From IMG/VR virus record IMGVR_UViG_3300042691_017924, positions 1 through 30,972 of that record: a DNA stretch of 30,972 bases; one strand, given 5' to 3'. The first letter of the stretch is position 1. Each line of letters starts with the position of its first letter. Source of the DNA: a virus. Shown one piece after another: positions 15,485-22,823 of this stretch. The position numbers and the translations under genes were made by a program. Below the pieces are notes generated by a model. It was not told the DNA's origin. It saw nothing but the letters and a program-made list of their open reading frames with translations, and did not search any database.

Positions 15485-16573
15485 ATGTTAAAAACATTAG
15501 AGAAATATTATCAAAATGGTTTAGTTTTAAAACAAAAACATCCAAGACTAAATCTGACGATTTGGAATTACGCGGCAAAAGTTCAGTATGAAAAATTATG
15601 GGATGATGTTACTCTGCGTTGTAGAGGACTAATAACCGACGAAAACGGTAAAATTATTGTTCAGCCATTTAAAAAGTTTTTTAATTACGAAGAGGTTGTA
15701 AATGAAATCCCAACAAATAATGATTATGTCTATGTTCAAGAAAAAATTGACGGGTCATTAGGTATACTTTTCTTTTATGAAGGTGAGTGGATCATGTCAA
15801 CCAGAGGTTCATTCACATCTGAACAATCACAAAGAGGTTTAGAAATTTTAAAAAAAAAATATAACCTACAATCATTTGAACCATCAGTCGCTTACTTGGT
15901 TGAAATTGTTTACCCCGAAAATCGTATTGTTGTCAACTATAATCATGAAAAAATTGTCTTTTTAAGTGCAACACTCAATCATAGTTTTACTTGGGATAAA
16001 ACAAAAGAAGACGAATTACATTGGACAACTTCATGTGCTTTTTTTAAGTCAAATGGAATAAAAAAGGAAGATATCGTAGAGACAAAACAATTTTTTAATT
16101 TTAGTGATGAACTATACAAAGAACTAAAAGAAAAGAATGAAAACAATAAAGAAGGGTATGTTCTAAAATTCTTTCCTTCTAATTTCAGAGTTAAAATAAA
16201 ATTCGAAGAGTATGTTCGTTTACATAAAATAATAACGAACATATCAAATAGAGATATTTGGGAATATCTTAAAGAAGGGAAATCTTTTGATGATATATTG
16301 GAGAAAGTTCCTGACGAATTTTATAATTGGGTTAAAGAAACCAAAGAATCAATCGAATCTCAATTTAAAAAAATTGAAAATGAATATCAATGGATATTCA
16401 AAGTAATTAAACGAGCTGACGGTACTTCAGACAGAAAAGTTTTTGCAGACTATGCACTAAACTATAAACACCCATCTATATTATTCAACATGAATGTCGG
16501 GAGAGATTATCATGAAATAATATGGAAAATAATATACCCGAATTATTCAAAACCTTTTAAAAATGAACAATAA
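15485..16573 (+). CDS. RNA ligase, T4 Rnl1-like
   Basis: A 362-residue ATP-dependent RNA ligase. Motif I is EKIDGS with nucleophile Lys87; then STRGS (105-109), motif III-like YLVEIVYPENRIVV, motif IV EGYVLKF and motif V FRVKIKFEEYVRLHK, followed by a helical C-terminal domain of about 110 residues as in T4 Rnl1 (374 aa, KEDGS). It would join 5'-phosphate and 3'-OH RNA ends, the last step of repair of cleaved tRNA anticodon loops. Its last codons overlap the start of the next gene by 11 nt, showing tight coupling. Confidence 0.92.
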   Translation: MLKTLEKYYQNGLVLKQKHPRLNLTIWNYAAKVQYEKLWDDVTLRCRGLITDENGKIIVQPFKKFFNYEEVVNEIPTNNDYVYVQEKIDGSLGILFFYEGEWIMSTRGSFTSEQSQRGLEILKKKYNLQSFEPSVAYLVEIVYPENRIVVNYNHEKIVFLSATLNHSFTWDKTKEDELHWTTSCAFFKSNGIKKEDIVETKQFFNFSDELYKELKEKNENNKEGYVLKFFPSNFRVKIKFEEYVRLHKIITNISNRDIWEYLKEGKSFDDILEKVPDEFYNWVKETKESIESQFKKIENEYQWIFKVIKRADGTSDRKVFADYALNYKHPSILFNMNVGRDYHEIIWKIIYPNYSKPFKNEQ

Positions 16574-17045
16574 ATTAAGACTTTATTTAGATGATGTAAG
16601 AACACCAAAAGATTCTGAATGGATTGTGGTGAGGAATTATGAAGATTTTGTAAACCAAATAAAATCATATGGATTAGAAAATTTTGATGTCATATCATTA
16701 GATCATGACCTTGGTGAAGGTGCAATGATAGAATATTACACTAATGTCAAAAATAATTACACATTAGACTATTCAAATATTCATGAGAAAACAGGAATGG
16801 ATTGTTGTAGATTTTTGGTTATAGAGAGTATGTCTAAAAACATCCCTCTACCTCAAATTTACGTACATTCTGCAAATCCAATCGGTAGTTCTAATATGAT
16901 GGGGTATATCAATAATTATTTAATGAATATCAATCAACCTCAAACGTGTGTGAGAGTTAAAATAGAACACACAATTGATGAACCATTGATGTTGTCACCA
17001 GAAGCTCGAAAAGCGAAATGGGATAAAACAAAAAATAATGACTAA
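16563..17045 (+). CDS. Cyclic-phosphate-processing receiver-like (cREC) protein
   Basis: A 160-residue protein with a receiver-like core: LYLDDVRTP (Asp10-Asp11) and DVISLDHDLGEG (Asp47, Asp49), then a helix with GMDCCRFLVIES and PQIYVHSANP. This fits the receiver-like family predicted by comparative genomics to act on 2',3'-cyclic phosphate ends in RNA-repair operons. Overlap with the ligase gene upstream and sulfotransferase-like gene downstream (ATGACTAA) shows one transcript. The cyclic-phosphate activity is a family prediction, not visible chemistry; ordinary two-component signalling is unlikely because no kinase or output domain is near. Confidence 0.75.
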   Translation: MNNKLRLYLDDVRTPKDSEWIVVRNYEDFVNQIKSYGLENFDVISLDHDLGEGAMIEYYTNVKNNYTLDYSNIHEKTGMDCCRFLVIESMSKNIPLPQIYVHSANPIGSSNMMGYINNYLMNINQPQTCVRVKIEHTIDEPLMLSPEARKAKWDKTKNND

Positions 17046-17706
17046 AGGTTTACAATATTTTGAAAAAAATAATATCAGAATTATAACGTCTTTAAGATGT
17101 GGTCACAGGACATTGAAAAATGCGAAAAATAATTTAGGTAACGATTTTTTTGTTAATATTCCTGTAAATGTTGAATTTTTCGAATCCCATACGTTATTTC
17201 CTTATGATGGTGAGACGTACTTTATTATTAGGGATCCGATGGAACACCTAATAAGTGCCCTAACATTTACTATGGGTATGTGGTATGGAGACTCAATAAA
17301 TTCAAATGGATTGTTTCATCAATTACCAAATGAAAAAAAATTAAATCATTGTATAGATGAAATATATTTTTCAAAATATAACTTTCATTGGGTTGCATAC
17401 CGATATCAAACGATTTATAAAGAAGTAATAAAATTAGATTTAAAAAAATATAAATATGATTTTATTATACTTAAAAATCTTACTGATTTTTTAAAAAATA
17501 AGTTTGAAATATATGAAATAGACAATAAGGACGAATACAACTCCCCACATTATACCAAATCACAGATTTTAGATTTACTAAAAAATAATAAATTTGAAAA
17601 TTTTGACAGACTTGTGGAAATGTGTTTTGTAGAAAAATATTACTATCTATTATTGAAGGAAAAGAAATTCTCAGAAAAATTTTGCCATGATTATATTATG
17701 TCGTAA
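17038..17706 (+). CDS. Sulfotransferase-like protein
   Basis: A 222-residue protein with sulfotransferase-fold landmarks: a 5'-phosphosulfate-type loop IITSLRCGHRTL (15-26) at the N-terminus and a 3'-phosphate-type segment YFIIRDPMEHLISAL (61-75). The rest is Lys/Asn-rich and helical. The usual donor is PAPS; the acceptor cannot be read. It overlaps the cREC gene by 8 nt, so it may belong to the RNA-repair transcript only by position. The 5' loop departs from the consensus (Cys-Gly-His instead of Ser-Gly-Thr), so activity is uncertain. Confidence 0.65.
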   Translation: MTKGLQYFEKNNIRIITSLRCGHRTLKNAKNNLGNDFFVNIPVNVEFFESHTLFPYDGETYFIIRDPMEHLISALTFTMGMWYGDSINSNGLFHQLPNEKKLNHCIDEIYFSKYNFHWVAYRYQTIYKEVIKLDLKKYKYDFIILKNLTDFLKNKFEIYEIDNKDEYNSPHYTKSQILDLLKNNKFENFDRLVEMCFVEKYYYLLLKEKKFSEKFCHDYIMS

Positions 17707-17745
17707 CTTTATTTCCTTTTTCTAACAAACTAAACCAACAACCAA

Positions 17746-18084
17746 ATGATTAAACAAAAAGTTAAAAAATCAGAACCGTTTAAAGAATTGAAAATTGACG
17801 GAAGGTATAACGAGTTCAAAGATTTTTATGATAGGAATAAAGAATTAATTTATAAATCAATAATAGAACTCTTTGAGGGATTCAAAACATCCAGAAAAAA
17901 AAGTTTAAAACTCTATATTTCGGCAAATATAAAAGGGTTAGAATGGGATACTGAATTTAATTTTCACAGAGATGAGACAATTGTTTTGAAAAGAGATGTG
18001 ATGCCATATTTTGAAGAAATCGAAGATTATGAAACTTGTGGTGATATAATAAATTTACATAATGAATTGACAATATGTAAATAA
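17746..18084 (+). CDS. Unrecognised 112-residue protein
   Basis: A charged cytoplasmic protein: N-terminal basic helix, DFYDRNKELIYKSIIELFEGF helix, a beta segment (SLKLYISANIKGLEWDTEFNF) and an acidic end with EEIEDYETCGDIINLHNEL. No motif recognised and no membrane segment. It is last in the plus-strand run and ends before a bidirectional terminator. Confidence 0.7.
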   Translation: MIKQKVKKSEPFKELKIDGRYNEFKDFYDRNKELIYKSIIELFEGFKTSRKKSLKLYISANIKGLEWDTEFNFHRDETIVLKRDVMPYFEEIEDYETCGDIINLHNELTICK

Positions 18085-18136
18085 ATAATTATACTTTTTT
18101 AACCTGAGAAGGTAGATTTATTATTTTTTGTCTAAG

Positions 18137-18168
18137 AATCCCTAATGTCACAACATTGGGGATTTTTT
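18137..18168. terminator. Bidirectional terminator between convergent genes
   Basis: A 12-bp stem AATCCCTAATGT / ACATTGGGGATT (one G-T pair), loop CACA, then T6. It abuts the stop codon of the minus-strand gene at 18167. Confidence 0.85.
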
Positions 18169-18970
18169 ATAAGTTAACCCCCAAACCAAAAAATGTATTT
18201 TTTCTTATAGGGTCATAATCTAATTTTACAGTTATGTTTTTGAAATCCCTAATTAATCCAATTTTTATTGTTGTGAAATTACCCGTGTATTTTGGAAACG
18301 TTATGTAACCTTCGGCATCATAACCTCTCCATCTAACAACTTCAGTACCAAATCCAAGCATAGTATGAACACCTGTTCTACCGAATCTTTTACCAAATCC
18401 AATGTACGTGTTATTATTTTTAACAAAATCATCAACTAGTGGAAAATCGACCAATTGTATTTTTCCATTTGGAAAAAAAGTTGATTTATCAACTTCATAT
18501 GTTTGGGAATATTCTAAAATTAAATAACCTCTATCTCCCAAGGTTAACCATCCACCCATTTGTTTTTTTGATGACATCTGTACACCGAAAGAAAAATTTA
18601 AAGACTTACCTTTTATTGTGTCTTTTTTACCATCGTCATAGACATAAATTCTTGCTGGACTTCTATAACCCCATCTATCATAATAAGAATATGGTAACCA
18701 ATAATCATATCCAAATGTAGGTGCACCCCAATAATTCCATCTATCCCATCCCACATTGTTGTAGTATGGTCTATTGATTATTACGTTAGGTTTCACATTT
18801 TGATTTACCGGAGGGTTATGTCTCCAACTACTATATCCATCAGATGGGGTTACTCTAATGACTTCATTTGATGTACCTTTTGAGTTAGATTGAGTGGGTG
18901 AATTGTTTCTCCAAGACGATACCTGACCAAAAGATAAAATTGGTATGAATAACAGAAATAATATTCTCAT
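18167..18970 (-). CDS. Exported beta-rich envelope protein
   Basis: A 267-residue protein with a signal peptide (MRILFLLFIPILSFGQ, cleavage after about residue 15-16, a typical Bacteroidota FGQ end). Residues 17-60 hold two related SSWRNNSP / SSWRHNPP segments; 65-115 are rich in Tyr, Trp and Pro. The rest shows alternating hydrophobic strands ending in NTFFGLGVNL, compatible with an outer-membrane or periplasmic beta structure. No family recognised. ATATTTAT lies 15 nt upstream. A phage-made envelope protein could change the surface of the infected cell. Confidence 0.72.
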   Translation of the reverse strand: MRILFLLFIPILSFGQVSSWRNNSPTQSNSKGTSNEVIRVTPSDGYSSWRHNPPVNQNVKPNVIINRPYYNNVGWDRWNYWGAPTFGYDYWLPYSYYDRWGYRSPARIYVYDDGKKDTIKGKSLNFSFGVQMSSKKQMGGWLTLGDRGYLILEYSQTYEVDKSTFFPNGKIQLVDFPLVDDFVKNNNTYIGFGKRFGRTGVHTMLGFGTEVVRWRGYDAEGYITFPKYTGNFTTIKIGLIRDFKNITVKLDYDPIRKNTFFGLGVNL

Positions 18971-18985
18971 AAAAGATATTTTATT

Positions 18986-18993
18986 ATAAATAT
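18986..18993 (-). promoter_or_regulatory. Late-type box ATATTTAT
   Basis: Sense GGATATTTAT, 15 nt before the start at 18970. Confidence 0.48.
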
Positions 18994-18994
18994 C

Positions 18995-19249
18995 CTATTC
19001 TGTCGGTGTGTTAGACTGTGATTTTTTGTTAATAAACTTATCAACAGATGCTATGCCCAATGATCCTAAAGTTAACCATTGAAATGCATCAAATATAAAT
19101 TCGTTAACAATCAACTCCTTACCCAAATAACCCGTTACAATATCTGCGATAGCAAATATGCACATCATCATAAAAGATAAGAAACCTATAACCGCCTTTT
19201 CGTTTATGTGGTTACTATCGTTGAAGAGTTCTGATAAAAATTTTTTCAT
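18995..19249 (-). CDS. Two-TM small membrane protein, holin-like
   Basis: An 84-residue protein with two hydrophobic segments (about 20-42 and 57-68), a short hydrophilic N-terminus and a polar tail (NKKSQSNTPTE). Size and topology fit a holin, the membrane pore former of lysis, and also fit generic small phage membrane proteins. ATATTTAT lies 22 nt upstream. A second holin-like gene is at 22824, so assignment of the lysis role is open. Confidence 0.65.
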   Translation of the reverse strand: MKKFLSELFNDSNHINEKAVIGFLSFMMMCIFAIADIVTGYLGKELIVNEFIFDAFQWLTLGSLGIASVDKFINKKSQSNTPTE

Positions 19250-19271
19250 ATTTATTAGTTTTTGTCTAATA

Positions 19272-19279
19272 ATAAATAT
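19272..19279 (-). promoter_or_regulatory. Late-type box ATATTTAT
   Basis: Sense GGATATTTATTATTAG, 22 nt before the start at 19249. Confidence 0.48.
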
Positions 19280-19283
19280 CCAA

Positions 19284-19661
19284 TCAATATAAAATTTGAT
19301 TCGTTTTTTTGAGAATTGAATTACCTAAACTGATTCTCGTCTCAACCTGAGGTATTGAAAATTCCACAATTTCAATTATCTCATCAATAATTTGATTGTC
19401 TTCATTTTCCAATTTTGGATTATCCGTGAAATATATGTATCTATTTTTATCAAATACTTTCTTCATATCATTAAATGAACTTTTAAAGAAATACATCTCT
19501 CTAACCATGTTTTCCATATGTAATAAATGTGGAGATAAACATCTATTCATAAATGATGAATCAACAACTTGTAGATATGATAATAATTTATATTGTTTAT
19601 ATTCAAAATCTATCGGTGATTCAACATACCATTTAATTGAAATTATATTTTTATTTAACAT
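19284..19661 (-). CDS. Unrecognised 125-residue protein downstream of the metzincin gene
   Basis: No signal peptide, membrane segment or known motif. It reads as an alpha/beta cytoplasmic protein with IISIKWYVESPIDFEYKQYKLL at the N-terminus and an acidic ENEDNQIIDEIIEIVEF segment near residue 90. Its ATG is 1 nt after the metzincin stop, so the two genes are probably co-translated. Confidence 0.68.
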   Translation of the reverse strand: MLNKNIISIKWYVESPIDFEYKQYKLLSYLQVVDSSFMNRCLSPHLLHMENMVREMYFFKSSFNDMKKVFDKNRYIYFTDNPKLENEDNQIIDEIIEIVEFSIPQVETRISLGNSILKKTNQILY

Positions 19662-19662
19662 A

Positions 19663-20565
19663 TTAGTTAGTTTTACTTCTAATTACCAATGTGTCGTTTT
19701 GTATAAACGTACATCCATTTGGTGTCGGTCCCACCCACCACATCGCAACACAACTCGAACCAATTGAACCCATTATTGGTCCTGTTCCCGTTGAATAATC
19801 ACATGGTTTATATGTGTAAAGTAAATTACAATTTGTGTCATATTGTGATTGGTGATATAATCCTATAGTATGTCCTGATTCATGAGATGACGCAACTCTT
19901 ATCCTTAATGTATTATAAGACATTGTATTAGAGAATACAAAACAAGGAGTGTCGTCACCCCAAAACATACTACCAACATAAGCAATACCTGCAACGCCGG
20001 GATACACCCCACTAGATGTGGTTACAACAACTCTCATTCTTTTCGCAATACTTGCATTTAAATAAACATTCTCATCAGTCGTTACTGTTATATTAAATTT
20101 AGAATAATCTTTAATCATACTATCCAATATAGTTTGTATTTGTTCGGGATATAATCCACTTGGTTGACATTGATAAGGAACACCATTATTCCACATCGGA
20201 CTATTCAAATAATATCCATCAAAATCAAGTAATATGACTGATTTAATAGATGGTTCATTTCCGTATGGATACGGATCACACACATCACCAATACCATCCT
20301 TATCACTATCCAATTGGTTTGAGTTAGATGTCTTAGGACAATTGTCTGTATTGTCAGGATTACCATCCTTATCAAAATCCTTAATTCTGGTAGACCCTCC
20401 GGTTCTTGCCAATTCAAACTCTTCTCTTGTTTGAAATTTATCATTATTCAATATCCCAAAATCACAAACTTCGGGTTTTCTGTTTGTGTTTGTTGGAATA
20501 GTTTCTTTATTACATGTGATTGTTAGTAGAACAATAAAGAATAAAATAAAATAGAACGGTTTCAT
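19663..20565 (-). CDS. Lipoprotein metzincin with thrombospondin type-3-like calcium repeats
   Basis: A 300-residue secreted metalloprotease. Signal peptide and lipobox LTITC put Cys18 as the lipidated residue; NKE follows, compatible with Bacteroidota surface-export signals. Residues 63-98 contain Asp-rich calcium-binding repeats (DFDKDGNPDNTDNCP, then DSDKDGIGDVCDPYP). The catalytic domain has HESGHTIGLYH (His228, Glu229, His232, His238), the full metzincin zinc motif, with GPIMGS (Met265) as Met-turn. The expected site of action is the cell surface; substrate unknown. ATATTTAT is 16 nt upstream. TSP3-type spacers are common in bacterial surface proteins, suggesting acquisition from a host. 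Confidence 0.9.
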   Translation of the reverse strand: MKPFYFILFFIVLLTITCNKETIPTNTNRKPEVCDFGILNNDKFQTREEFELARTGGSTRIKDFDKDGNPDNTDNCPKTSNSNQLDSDKDGIGDVCDPYPYGNEPSIKSVILLDFDGYYLNSPMWNNGVPYQCQPSGLYPEQIQTILDSMIKDYSKFNITVTTDENVYLNASIAKRMRVVVTTSSGVYPGVAGIAYVGSMFWGDDTPCFVFSNTMSYNTLRIRVASSHESGHTIGLYHQSQYDTNCNLLYTYKPCDYSTGTGPIMGSIGSSCVAMWWVGPTPNGCTFIQNDTLVIRSKTN

Positions 20566-20581
20566 GTGATGTTGGTTTTAC

Positions 20582-20589
20582 ATAAATAT
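20582..20589 (-). promoter_or_regulatory. Late-type box ATATTTAT before the metzincin gene
   Basis: Sense GATATTTAT, 16 nt before the start at 20565. Confidence 0.48.
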
Positions 20590-20665
20590 CATTTATTATC
20601 ATGTTTGGTTTATATATATTTTGGCACATTTTAGGTATTTACACATCTTTTGTGTTATTTATTAA

Positions 20666-21751
20666 ATGAATAAATTCCTCACAATTTTTCCCATGACAAA
20701 AACAAAAGTTCTCTTTATTTTAAAAAGAAGAGAGGATTATAGTGTAACAAAACATTCACATATTGGAATGAGTACAGGTCTGTACAATTCTGCCTCATTT
20801 ATGAACGACATGTTATTAGAATCGGGTGTCGATTCTGAGATTGTTGTTGTTTTAGACAATAATTGTATTGATAGGGAAGTTACAAAACACAAACCAACAC
20901 ATGTTATTATCGAAGCGTTGTGGGTTGTACCATCAAAATTTAGTGTTTTATGTAATTTACATCCAGATGTAAAATGGATTATAAGGTTACATAGTGAAAC
21001 TCCTTTTTTGGCCAATGAGGGTATGGCATTTGATTGGATTGGTGATTACATGACATTTGACAACGTTATTGTTGCGGCAAATGCTCCGAGAGCAATGGTT
21101 GAAGTGAGGGAATTTATTAAAACAAAATTGAGAATAAATGAAAAATCTTTGATGGATAAAATAATTTATTTACCCAATTATTATCCTCAGATTTATAGTT
21201 TTAAATTTTTTAATCGAAATAAAGAATACATTGACATATCCTGCTTCGGAGCAATAAGACCACTGAAGAATCATATAATACAAGCATTGGCAGCAATTAA
21301 GTTTGCCGAAAAAATTGGTAAAAAACTAAGATTTCATATTAATACAGGTAGAGTAGAACAAAAAGGTGATTCCGTCTTAAATAATTTGAAGGGAATTTTC
21401 GGACACTTAACAGAATCAGGACATCAACTTGTTAATCATACATGGACACCGAGAGAAGAATTCATAAAAATATGTTCAAAAATGGACATCGGTATGCAAG
21501 TTTCGTTTTCAGAAACATTTAATATTGTTGCTGCAGATTTGGTCACACAAGGTGTTCCGGTTGTTGGATCAGATGAACTACCATGGATTAATAAGATATT
21601 CAGTGCAAGCGCCACCGAAACTGATAAAATCTATAATAAACTATTATTGACATATAAATTTCCCTTATTTAATAACATTACAAATCAATATTTATTACAT
21701 AGATATACAAATAAAACAAAAAAAATATGGGTAAATTATTTTAAAAATTAA
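20666..21751 (+). CDS. GT-B glycosyltransferase (GT4-like)
   Basis: A 361-residue GT-B-fold protein. The N-terminal half has KVLFILKRRED at the first strand; the C-terminal half has ISCFGAIRPLKNHIIQALAA and the donor-binding region SFSETFNIVAADLVTQGVPVVGSDELPW, with the acidic Glu of the GT4 EX7E-type motif. It would move a sugar from a nucleotide donor to virion, DNA or surface glycan. Two starts are possible: 20666, or 20693, which places KVLFILK near the N-terminus and leaves 30 nt after the box TTATTTAT (20655-20662). Confidence 0.85.
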   Translation: MNKFLTIFPMTKTKVLFILKRREDYSVTKHSHIGMSTGLYNSASFMNDMLLESGVDSEIVVVLDNNCIDREVTKHKPTHVIIEALWVVPSKFSVLCNLHPDVKWIIRLHSETPFLANEGMAFDWIGDYMTFDNVIVAANAPRAMVEVREFIKTKLRINEKSLMDKIIYLPNYYPQIYSFKFFNRNKEYIDISCFGAIRPLKNHIIQALAAIKFAEKIGKKLRFHINTGRVEQKGDSVLNNLKGIFGHLTESGHQLVNHTWTPREEFIKICSKMDIGMQVSFSETFNIVAADLVTQGVPVVGSDELPWINKIFSASATETDKIYNKLLLTYKFPLFNNITNQYLLHRYTNKTKKIWVNYFKN

Positions 21752-21755
21752 TAAA

Positions 21756-21950
21756 ATGAAAAAAGAAAAACACAAATTAACAATTCAAGACTGGAACAAT
21801 GGTATTTGGGGTAACAGAGATTTATTCTTCGAAAATCTTGAGGATGCGAAAAAACACGCAAAAAAAGAAAAGGGAAAAATAAAAATATACAATGGTAAAG
21901 GTCATTTAATGCATAGTGAACACAAACACGATCACAACACATACGCATAA
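21756..21950 (+). CDS. Small basic His-rich protein
   Basis: A 64-residue protein starting 4 nt after the glycosyltransferase stop: MKKEKHKLTIQDWNNGIWGN, then LEDAKKHAKKEKGKIKIYNGKG and a His-rich end (MHSEHKHDHNTYA). The histidine cluster could bind metal. The central pattern looks like a small alpha/beta domain. No function assigned. Confidence 0.7.
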   Translation: MKKEKHKLTIQDWNNGIWGNRDLFFENLEDAKKHAKKEKGKIKIYNGKGHLMHSEHKHDHNTYA

Positions 21951-21997
21951 AATAACTTTACTTTTAATAAGTAATCAACTATATTTTTTATGTTATA

Positions 21998-22068
21998 GGG
22001 TGGTTCGTTTAGCGGTAAGACAATTGACTCCGACTCAGTAAATAAGGGTTCGACTCCCTTACCATCCA
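21998..22068 (+). tRNA. tRNA-Arg (anticodon CCG), Gln-like body
   Basis: Acceptor GGGTGGT/ACCATCC, D arm GTTT...AGAC, anticodon stem ATTGA/TCAGT around loop CTCCGAC, T arm AAGGG-TTCGACT-CCCTT, discriminator A; CCA is not encoded. Anticodon CCG (22030-22032) reads the Arg codon CGG, which should be rare in this AT-rich genome. The arms resemble bacterial tRNA-Gln, which has CTCTGAC in the loop, so one base change could have shifted identity. Confidence 0.88.
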
Positions 22069-22228
22069 CAAAAATAAGAACGTTTCTGTCGTGTAGTATC
22101 GTGTAATGTGATATTACTCTTAAAATTTAATCGTTTTGGGAACCAGCTAAGAATTACGGCCATATATTGGTTTTAGTTCAGAACCACAGTCGGAGTCAAC
22201 GATAGAAATAATTTTACTAAAAATCAAA
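22069..22228 (+). ncRNA. Possible structured RNA downstream of tRNA-Arg(CCG)
   Basis: This 160-nt gap has no plausible gene. It contains hairpins GTAAT-GTGAT-ATTAC and GGTT...AACC and a 12-nt stretch, AGTCGGAGTCAA (about 22188-22199), that is exactly complementary to the anticodon arm of the tRNA just upstream. It could be a processed 3' trailer or a small RNA. Confidence 0.3.
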
Positions 22229-22528
22229 ATGATGAATACTTTATTACAAGCGGTTAGTATGTCAGATGAAGTGACTGTAAGTTCACTCCCACACCCAATC
22301 TCAATGTTTTTTCTTGGTATTTTTGCGGTCACAATTATATATGTTGTAATTGAAACAAACAGAATAAGAAAAGAATGGGAAAAAATTAAACATTCACTTG
22401 ACGGGTTTAACGATGAATTTAAAACTTACAAAAGTAATGTCGATATTAAGATAAATGACATTTCCAAAAAAATCGATTCTCGTGTTGACAAAGCATTGGT
22501 TAACATGTCAAAAAAGAATGTTTTATAA
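22229..22528 (+). CDS. Single-pass membrane protein with coiled coil
   Basis: A 99-residue protein: a short N-terminus (MMNTLLQAVSMSDEVTVSSL), one transmembrane segment at about 27-43 (MFFLGIFAVTIIYVVIE), then a charged helical region to the end (IRKEWEKIKHSLDGFNDEF; INDISKKIDSRVDKAL) likely to form a coiled coil. The layout recalls phage spanin-like or haemolysin-XhlA-like proteins, but no motif decides. It lies next to the tRNA and holin-like genes. Confidence 0.65.
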   Translation: MMNTLLQAVSMSDEVTVSSLPHPISMFFLGIFAVTIIYVVIETNRIRKEWEKIKHSLDGFNDEFKTYKSNVDIKINDISKKIDSRVDKALVNMSKKNVL

Positions 22529-22573
22529 TTAAAAAAAATTTCGGTTTTTTTGTTTTTTGTGATATTTTTTCTA

Positions 22574-22581
22574 TATTTTTG
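22574..22581 (+). promoter_or_regulatory. Host-type -7 box TATTTTTG before the tRNA pair
   Basis: Fits TAnnTTTG and lies 18 nt before tRNA-Leu. Confidence 0.42.
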
Positions 22582-22599
22582 TAATGTAATTTAAAAATA

Positions 22600-22686
22600 G
22601 CCCTTGTGGTGGAATAGGTAGACACGCAGGACTTAAAATCCTGTTCGCCGAAAAAGCGAGTACGAGTTCGATTCTCGTTGGGGGCA
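22600..22686 (+). tRNA. tRNA-Leu (anticodon UAA)
   Basis: Acceptor GCCCTTG pairs with TGGGGGC (several G-T pairs); anticodon stem CAGGA/TCCTG around CTTAAAA gives UAA; a long class II variable arm (GTTCGCCGAAAAAGCGAG) and T loop TTCGATT follow. UUA is expected to be the favoured Leu codon in this AT-rich phage. Confidence 0.95.
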
Positions 22687-22693
22687 CATATTG

Positions 22694-22763
22694 GTTCCGT
22701 AGTTCAATGGATAGAACGGGTGACTTCTAATCTCCAAATTCAAGTTCGATTCTTGACGGAACT
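22694..22763 (+). tRNA. tRNA-Arg (anticodon UCU)
   Basis: Acceptor GTTCCGT/ACGGAAC, D arm TTCA...TAGAAC region, loop CTTCTAA with anticodon UCU, T arm CAAG-TTCGATT-CTTG. It reads AGA/AGG. The anticodon stem GGTGA/TCTCC has a T-T mismatch at 29-41, and the discriminator is T, both unusual. Only 7 nt separate it from tRNA-Leu, so they form one transcript ending at the terminator at 22776. Confidence 0.85.
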
Positions 22764-22775
22764 ACCAAGAATCAA

Positions 22776-22802
22776 AAAAGGTCGAGACATACTCGACCTT
22801 TT
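22776..22802. terminator. Bidirectional terminator between tRNAs and holin-like gene
   Basis: An 11-bp stem AAAAGGTCGAG / CTCGACCTTTT with a 5-nt loop; A/T tracts serve both strands. Confidence 0.92.
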
Positions 22803-22823
22803 CTTATTTCCCCAACTATGATT

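Noticed and set aside
15433-15588. 52-codon plus-strand frame starting MSKFIPSYLS between kinase and ligase
   Set aside because: It largely overlaps the ligase gene in another frame, and the ligase start at 15485 gives a full-length family match.
16563-17045. Two-component response regulator
   Set aside because: The receiver-like core is present, but there is no output domain or kinase, and its overlap with the RNA ligase fits the RNA-repair cREC family better.
22147-22332. Minus-strand 61-codon frame across the tRNA-Arg downstream gap
   Set aside because: It overlaps the start of the plus-strand membrane protein gene and has no promoter box or initiation context.
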